From assembly GCA_036874045.1 (NCBI GenBank), contig CM072335.1, forward strand, positions 10,746,001 to 10,810,000: a DNA stretch of 64,000 nt, given 5' to 3'. The notes below the pieces were generated by a model that saw only the letters and a program-made list of their open reading frames with translations, made no database searches and was not told the origin of the DNA. The position numbers were made by a program, and so were the translations under genes. Source of the stretch: Cymodocea nodosa. Lineage: Eukaryota > Streptophyta > Magnoliopsida > Alismatales > Cymodoceaceae. Position 1 is the stretch's first letter. Each line of letters starts with the position of its first letter. Shown here in pieces: positions 58,219 to 64,000 of the stretch.

Positions 58219-60461
58219 ATGGTCTCCAAGTTCTACAAAGGTCGTGGCAGAGGAAAAGGCAAAAGCAGAAGAGATGCAAAAGGAAAAGAAATAGAGAATG
58301 ATGAAGTTCCACGTACTTGGTTCAAGAAAATATTTCGAGTGGAAAAAGGTTAGAAGAACTTTATAAAGATTACTTCTTTTCTCAGGATATATTGGATGAA
58401 GTTAGACAAGAACTTCAACATATTGATGCAAGTATTACATACATGGGTATTCAAAGTAAATATGATAGAGAATACAGAATGAAATGTGTTGAGATTGCAT
58501 TTTTGGAATAGTATGCAAAATATTTGGAAAAAGGTATAGGTTCATCAAAGAGAACTCCTCAAACTCCTATAAACGGTACAAGACTACATGCATTTGAGGA
58601 AGAGCATGAATCAGCTATCCCTACTCTTTTATATTCAAAACAAGTAGAATCAGATATTACTGTAGACAAAATAAAAGTTGACAGTCTTCGAAAGGCCGTT
58701 GCAATAGAAAGTGCTTTAGAAGAATTAAAGTAGAAAACTTTTATGGAGCAATTTGAAAAGAAAACAGCAATACTTGAAAAGGAGAAACAAAAATGTTATA
58801 GAAGAAGGAAAGTCAGAAAAATTATGTCTAAGGAAACAAAGTCTTTTGAAAAAGGAAAATCAGATGAAAATTTATTTCCAAAGGACAATGTATGTCTAGA
58901 CATTATACCTTATTGTGCATCTGATAAACTCATCAGTTCTGAACACATTGAATATGATGAAGATAATGAGACTTTATTTTCCCTTGCTAGAAAACTTGAG
59001 AAGAAATCCAAGTCAAATATGAGCTCAAGTTTTTCTATTAGTACAAGTCCTGATGATGCAGAAATTGACAAATCAGAGCATCAGGCACCTAACATTGAAC
59101 AAGTTATTACAAATATAATTGACAATGTTGAAGCAGTAACTAGTTCAAAGGTTGAATTGTCTGGAGTAGTAGATATTGAAATTGTTAAGACTCCAGAAGA
59201 GCTAAAAGTTAACCAGCCTTCTACGGAATCTATAGAAGCAGAGTTTGAGAATTCATAGCATGAATCAATGGAATTATCTGTTGAACAAAATGAACAATTA
59301 CAGACAAATACACTAGCTGTAGAATTTGTGGAAAAATTGTACTTTGAACATTCTATAGAGACTGAATAGATGAATGTTGAGCATATTGACAATGTTCCTA
59401 ACACTGTTGAAGCTGAAGAATCAAGCTTACCTGAGCAGCTTCAAGATAATATTTTGGAAGAGGAACAACATGACATTCATTTTGAAGAAGAGGTTCCTGA
59501 AGATGAATTAAACTCTGAATCACGGCTTCAGGTATCACCTTCATTGTGTACAATATTAAAAATTCAAGGTAATGCAATTCATTTTAGATCTAAAGAAGCA
59601 TTGCAGAAATACAATAATCTGATTACATGTCAAATTCTGCATGCTCGTCCAATAAAATTTAGAAATTTGATGGGAATAAGAGATCTATTTGAGTTTCAAG
59701 GCCTCATTAAATTCTTGCTAGTAGGAACGAAATGGAAGCAATACACAGAGCTTATTGCAGCTTTTTATAGTAATCTCGACAAGAATGGAAATTTTTTGAA
59801 AACTCAAATAAATGAACAGGAGTTTATATTGTCTCCTGAGTTAATTTTTGAAGTTTTAGGATTAAAGAATGAAGGTGTTGTTGTTACCAATAGATTTGAC
59901 ATAATAAGACAACTAGAATTGAACATTCAGTCTTTATCAAAAATTCTAGATGTATATTCTGAAATGAGATTAATGGAAAATCTGAATGCAGAGGCAAGAT
60001 TTATTGCAAATATATTGCATGCAAATTTATTTCAGAGAGTTAGACACAATTTGGAAGTTAGCAGAAGCTGTTTATATGCAACTTATGGCCTACTGAATAG
60101 AATTCAAATATATTGGTTTGATGTTTTTATGTCTCAACTATAGCATATGAGTTCAAAGTTAGTTTAGGGTGATGCTGTATGTAGAATCCTTGCAAGCCAA
60201 TTGACTTTATCTGATTGGCCCTCTGAAACTAAAGGCATGAGAGCATTTAGTGTCAAAGATTTGCAAAAATTCCAGGCCATGTATAAACCTCAATGACAAC
60301 AACAACAACAACAACAACAAAGTTATTCAGTTCAAGCAGAATAGCAAACCCAGCTACCTCCTAACTTAGATGCAGTGCTTAACGACATTAAAAATGATAT
60401 TAGGCATCTAGGAGATAAAATATGTAATGCTATAAGTGATATACTTAGGAGGGGTCGATAA
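58219..60461 (+). pseudogene. Extra 3' ORF of Sirevirus-like copy B, multiply broken
   Basis: ATG 58219 (MVSKFYKGRGRGK), then a 1 bp deletion near 58343 and stops at 58509, 58731, 59256, 59367, 60141 and beyond, most as CAA/CAG to TAA/TAG. The segment 59370-60143 is open for 257 codons and holds the conserved C-terminal domain (FRSKEALQKYNNL, LVGTKWKQYTELI, AFYSNLDKNG, LSPELIFEVLGLKNEG). A CAA repeat (60297-60320) encodes a Gln run. Ends RRGR-TAA. Far more decayed than copy A although the flanking RNase H is intact. Confidence 0.7.
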
Positions 60462-60642
60462 CTATTTTTGTTTGTTTCTGAATACAAAATGTAATGTTTG
60501 TATTATTTGTTTGATTTGATTGAACAATACATTTTTTTGTAAATGTCTTCAATTATTATTCTTGTTTACAGAAAGAGTTATTATAATTATATCTCTTATA
60601 TATATATATAAATTCTCTGTAATTATCTTTTTGATTAATGAC

Positions 60643-60654
60643 AAAAAGGGGGAG
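60643..60654 (+). promoter_or_regulatory. Additional PPT-like tract, copy B
   Basis: AAAAAGGGGGAG 306 bp upstream of the main PPT, same place as in copy A. Confidence 0.6.
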
Positions 60655-60948
60655 AAATATTATAAAAAGATGATTATGATCTTCATTGCATATATATATT
60701 ATAAAAGGAGATGCTATTTAAATGGTTATTGTAATCTGACAAATGATAATTAGAAAACTGATACTTATATAATTATTGACATTTGAGAGTTTTAGTTCTG
60801 AGAGGTAAAATTTACACAAACAATAGAAATAAGCTTAAGTGAACTTAAGTCAACAAACAAGTTTGTTGAATTAAAAGTTAACCCAACGAAGGTGCTTTGT
60901 TGAGTTAAACATATTTCATAATTGATTTAATATGGTTTTGTCATCATC

Positions 60949-60960
60949 AAAAAGGGGGAG
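60949..60960 (+). promoter_or_regulatory. Polypurine tract (main), copy B
   Basis: AAAAAGGGGGAG two bases before the LTR, after CATCATCA. Confidence 0.85.
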
Positions 60961-61129
60961 ATAGTTGAGTATTTTTGTTTTGATGAAGTGTGCTGAATGA
61001 AAATAATCATATTTCCTCAATTACTATTGCTTGTGAAAAGAAATGAAAATCATCAATTAATATAGAAAAAGCTTACTGATATAAATACTTGTCAGTATTG
61101 GATCTGAAGTTAATAACTAGTCGTTTCGT

Positions 61130-61800
61130 TGCATTAATTTCTCATTTAGCTAAATGTTAAGTTAACGTGTGCTTTTATTGAAAAGCATGGTATGTTTTAA
61201 TGTTATATCTTCTGTATCATGAATAGTGCACGTTTAGACAACTCGTTAACTTAGAGTTTTGTTTGTATAGAGGTCACGTGAGAACTCGTTAAGTTAGAGG
61301 CTTAAACGTTAAAATAGGTCACGTGATAACTCGTTAAGTTAGTGAGTAAAAGAAGAGATGAACTCGTTAAGTTAGTGTTATACACGTGGTGAAATTATAA
61401 GTTACGAATGTTGTATTGTATCACGTAAGGTGCACATGTTTAACTCGTTAAGTTAACATAACTAAACGCGTTGAGTTGCTATATTGAACACTAAGGCAAT
61501 GCGTTAGGTTAGCGTTATAAACTTAAGTTGTTATTTTTGCACGTGGTAAAATTCTTAATATAAAATCATTTGTTTTTTTTTACTGGTTCGTTGAGTTATC
61601 ATAACACAACGGAAATGGTACGTTGAGTTATCATAACACAATGGAGATGGTTCGTTGAGATAGCATAACACCACGGACTTAGTTCGTTGAGTTAGCTACA
61701 GTACTTGTCACATGAAATGGCACATGAGGAACTCGTTAAGTTATATATATACTTGTGTTACTCGTTTAGTTAACATTAAAGTAACGACTTCTTATTACAC
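61130..61800. promoter_or_regulatory. U3 motif cluster in copy B LTR
   Basis: AACTCGTTAAGTTA at about 61242, 61285, 61330, 61362, 61442 and 61732, and TTCGTTGAGTTA-type words at 61586, 61620, 61653 and 61683, mixed with CACGTG words (61267, 61319, 61384, 61541). Confidence 0.6.
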
Positions 61801-61997
61801 TAATGAAAAACTTTTAGACGAGAAAGTTTATTTTACATGAAATTTTTCAGAGATCCAAGACTGATGATTAAAGAAAATTCGAAATATAAACGTGGGTTAG
61901 AACGTGTGTGTTTCGATGAAGGAAAAAGAAAAGACGTGGAGAAGTGGAAAACTGGTAGTGGTTAAACGTGAAGGATATGCATGAAATGAAGATACAT

Positions 61998-62005
61998 TAT
62001 AAAAG
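61998..62005 (+). promoter_or_regulatory. TATA box of copy B LTR
   Basis: TATAAAAG, preceded by GATACAT as in the other copies. RNA start expected around 62030. Confidence 0.7.
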
Positions 62006-62439
62006 GCATAGAATTCTCGTTGATCAATTCATCCTTGCACATAAAACGAAAAGTCTTTTCAAGGATCAAACCATCCCTGCACACCAAAAGAAAAATCTTT
62101 TTCAGGGATCAAAAACACCTCTTCGGGAAAAATCTCTCAAGTGGAAGAAAGTTCAGTGAAGCATAAAAAGGTAAGATTTTCGTCACTGAAGATTTGAAAT
62201 ATCAAAAGAAAGCAAATTCGGTGAAGCATGAAAAGACAAGATATTCGTCACTGAAGAATTGCTGAAGAAGAAAAAGAAGAAGAAGAAAGATCTCAAACAG
62301 GGAGAAAAGTTTTAAATTCTGTAAATTAGTTTTCTCTGTTTGTAGTTATGAAATTATTTAGATGATACATGGTATTGAGTTATAATTGCAACTACAATTT
62401 CTGAGGAGAATTGAATTATATATTGTAATTGAAACCTTA

Positions 62440-62445
62440 AATAAA
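62440..62445 (+). promoter_or_regulatory. AATAAA poly(A) signal, copy B LTR
   Basis: In CCTTAAATAAAAATG, about 120 bp before the LTR end. Confidence 0.5.
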
Positions 62446-62773
62446 AATGATTTTATGAAAGCAATGTCTCGACTTGTTTTTGAGTTTTAAAGTTTCAATT
62501 ATATTTTAGAAAATATTAAAAATACACAATTCAGCCCCCTCTTGTGCAGCCATACGATCCTACAATCTTAACTTAAACAATCAGAGTACCATGAAATGAG
62601 AAACATTTAATATCCGTTGTGTCGTGCTCTTTTTTTAAGAGAGTTGTAATCGTTGCAAATGAGTTGAAATAATTGGATCTTTATTTACAAACTTTAAATA
62701 ATCCAATTCAACTAGTTTCTATTGTGAATAACCAAAGTTTTCGATCTTTCAGTAATGACAAATTTAAAAATTT

Positions 62774-62893
62774 AGGTGCGAGTATACCAACACAAAAGAA
62801 CTGTATCTCATCAGAACTCCAAAGTTAAATGTGTTTGGGCAAGAGTAGTACTAAGATGGGTGACCTCTTGGCAAGTCCTTGTGTTGCACATCC
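62774..62893 (+). pseudogene. 5S rRNA-like pseudogene
   Basis: 120 bp. AGGTGCGAGTATACC, AACTGTATCTC and TTGGCAAGTCC are private; ends GCACATCC. Confidence 0.85.
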
Positions 62894-63281
62894 TTTTGCA
62901 TCATGGTAGGATGGTCTTTTTGTAAATCAAACTGTCACTAAGAGACGACCCTATTATTTATAACGATTTCCAAAATTAATGTCATATATTGAATGTCATC
63001 ATAATCAAAATGTGCCATTATAACGGTGGTTGATATCGAAAGGGTTGTATTCTCTTACTAAAATTTTGTAATATCTTAACTTACAACAATTAGAGTACTA
63101 TGAAATGAGAAACGTTTAATATCTGTTGTGTTGTGCTATTTTTTAAGAGAGTTGTAATCATTGCAAATGAGTTGAAATAATTGGATCTTTATTTACAAAC
63201 TTTAAATAATCCAATTCAACTAGTTTCTACTGTGAATTACCAAAGTTTTCGATCTTTCAGTAATGACAAATTCAAAAATGT

Positions 63282-63401
63282 GGGTGCGAGCATACCAATA
63301 CAAAAGTATTGGATCTCATCAGAAATCCAAAGTTAAATGTGTTTGGGCGAGAGTAGTACTAAGGTGGGTGACCTCTTGGGAAGTCCTTGTGTTGCTCTCC
63401 T
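63282..63401 (+). pseudogene. 5S rRNA-like pseudogene
   Basis: 120 bp. GCGAGCATACCAATAC and CTAAGGTGGG; TTGCTCTCCT as in the copy at 26036. Confidence 0.85.
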
Positions 63402-63790
63402 TTTTACATCATGGTAGGATGGTCTTTTTGTAAATCAAACTGTCACTAAGAGACGACCCTATTATTGATAACGGTTTCCAAAATTAATGTCATATATTGA
63501 ATGACATCATGATCAAAATGTGCCATTCTAACGGTGTTTGATATCGAAAGGGTTGTATTCTCTTACCAAAATTTTGTAGCATCTTAACTTACAACAATCA
63601 GTGTACCACGAAATGAGAAACGTTTAATATCAGTGATGTCGTGCTGTTTTTTTAAAAGAGTTGTAATCATTGCAAATGAGTTGAAATAATTGCATCTTTA
63701 TTTACAAACTTTAAATAATCCAATTCAACAAGTTTCTAGTGTGAATTACCTTAGTTTTCGACCTTTTAGTAATGACAAATTTAAGAATGT

Positions 63791-63910
63791 GGGTGCGATC
63801 ATACCAACACGAAAACACTTCATCCCAGTAGAACTCCAAAGTTAAATGTGTTTGGGCGAGAGTAGAACTAAGATGGCTGAGCTCTTGGGAAGTCCTTGTG
63901 TTGCACTCCT
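63791..63910 (+). pseudogene. 5S rRNA-like pseudogene, 'GTAGAAC' subfamily
   Basis: 120 bp. GTAGAACTAAGATGG is present, followed by CTGAGCTC; ACGAAAACACTTCATCCCAG in the 5' third. Confidence 0.85.
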
Positions 63911-64000
63911 TTTTGCATCATGGTAGGATGGTCGTTTTGTTAATCAAACTGTCACTAAGAGTCGACCCTGTTATTGATAACGGTTTCCAAAATTAATGTC

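Larger units (their letters stand above)
29805..62564. mobile_element. Nested LTR-retrotransposon complex (copies A, C, D, B)
   Basis: A 32,760 bp block interrupts the 5S array. The left edge is the 3' terminus of a minus-strand copia LTR (TGTAGTATCG on the + strand) and the right edge is the 3' terminus of a plus-strand copia LTR (CGATCCTACA). The flanks, ..GAATGA and ATCTTAAC.., are 76 bp apart in an intact spacer and share no target duplication. So this is not one simple insertion: two oppositely oriented copia copies have become joined, with a further element between them and a small target deletion. Confidence 0.85.
55493..62564 (+). mobile_element. Copy B: Sirevirus-like Ty1/copia, 5' truncated
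   Basis: Plus-strand counterpart of copy A from the last 25 codons of gag through protease, RNase H, noncoding region, extra ORF, PPTs and a complete 3' LTR. It lacks the 5' LTR, most of gag, integrase and RT, and shares A's protease/RNase H deletion joint. Confidence 0.87.
60963..62564 (+). repeat. Copy B 3' LTR (1602 bp)
   Basis: From AGTTGAGTATTTTTG (the expected TG start has become AG) to CATACGATCCTACA. TATA box at 61998-62005, AATAAA at 62440-62445. A 63-codon frame just upstream of and across the TATA region (61968-62159) is open in three LTRs, but it starts before the predicted RNA start. Confidence 0.9.
62565..64000 (+). repeat. Degenerate 5S rDNA tandem array, block 3
   Basis: The array resumes in mid-spacer at ATCTTAACTTAAAC and holds three 5S copies at 508-509 bp steps. 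It continues past the window end. Confidence 0.93.

Overview
This window is repeat-rich nuclear DNA of a flowering plant. The evidence is plant-type 5S rRNA sequence, a plant PIF/Harbinger transposon with a Myb/SANT-like partner gene, Sirevirus-like Ty1/copia elements with an initiator-tRNA-Met primer site, and an LTR element of Athila/Tat appearance carrying a plant F-box gene. The species cannot be named from the sequence. No ordinary single-copy host gene is visible; every coding stretch lies inside a mobile element.

Layout. (1) 1-16845, 23153-29804 and 62565-64000 are three pieces of one tandem array with a 508-509 bp period. Each unit is a degenerate 120 bp 5S rRNA-like sequence on the + strand plus about 389 bp of AT-rich spacer. 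I place 46 near-full-length copies, one copy with a 13 bp internal deletion, three truncated copies and one unit that has lost its 5S segment. The copies share changes at most of the CpG positions of the conserved plant 5S gene and have altered internal promoter boxes, so this looks like a 5S-derived satellite or 5S graveyard rather than a working locus. (2) 16846-23152 is a 6.3 kb PIF/Harbinger transposon inserted cleanly in the spacer, with a TAA target duplication and GGGG..TTAGTG termini. It has an intact two-exon Myb/SANT-like ORF1 and a three-exon transposase with one in-frame stop, plus a palindromic AT-rich minisatellite. (3) 29805-62564 is a 32.8 kb nested LTR-retrotransposon complex that replaced 76 bp of 5S spacer.

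Inside the complex, copy A (minus strand, 29805-40790) is a Sirevirus-like copia element: LTR, PBS, gag, protease, a deletion of integrase and most of reverse transcriptase, RNase H, a long noncoding stretch, an extra 3' ORF, PPTs and LTR. Fragment C (plus strand, about 40794-46880) starts with the integrase-RT piece that A lacks, then runs into gag, protease, RNase H and LTR, and ends in three 706 bp tandem copies of an LTR/inverted-gag junction. Element D (47019-55364, minus strand) is a non-autonomous LTR element with 1.94 kb LTRs and one intact intronless F-box gene. Copy B (plus strand, 55493-62564) is the inverted counterpart of A's 3' two thirds.

How the parts relate. A, B and C carry the same integrase/RT deletion, so they belong to a deletion family that would need enzymes from elsewhere. 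D shares about 1 kb of noncoding sequence and LTR motif modules with the copia copies although its primer site and PPT context are of another lineage, which suggests exchange of noncoding cassettes between families. A and B form inverted arms of about 7 kb that could fold into double-stranded RNA if read through. Many inactivating changes in the array and in the elements are C-to-T or G-to-A, the expected mark of long-term cytosine methylation. Element boundaries come from reading by eye, with an uncertainty of a few bases at rearranged junctions.
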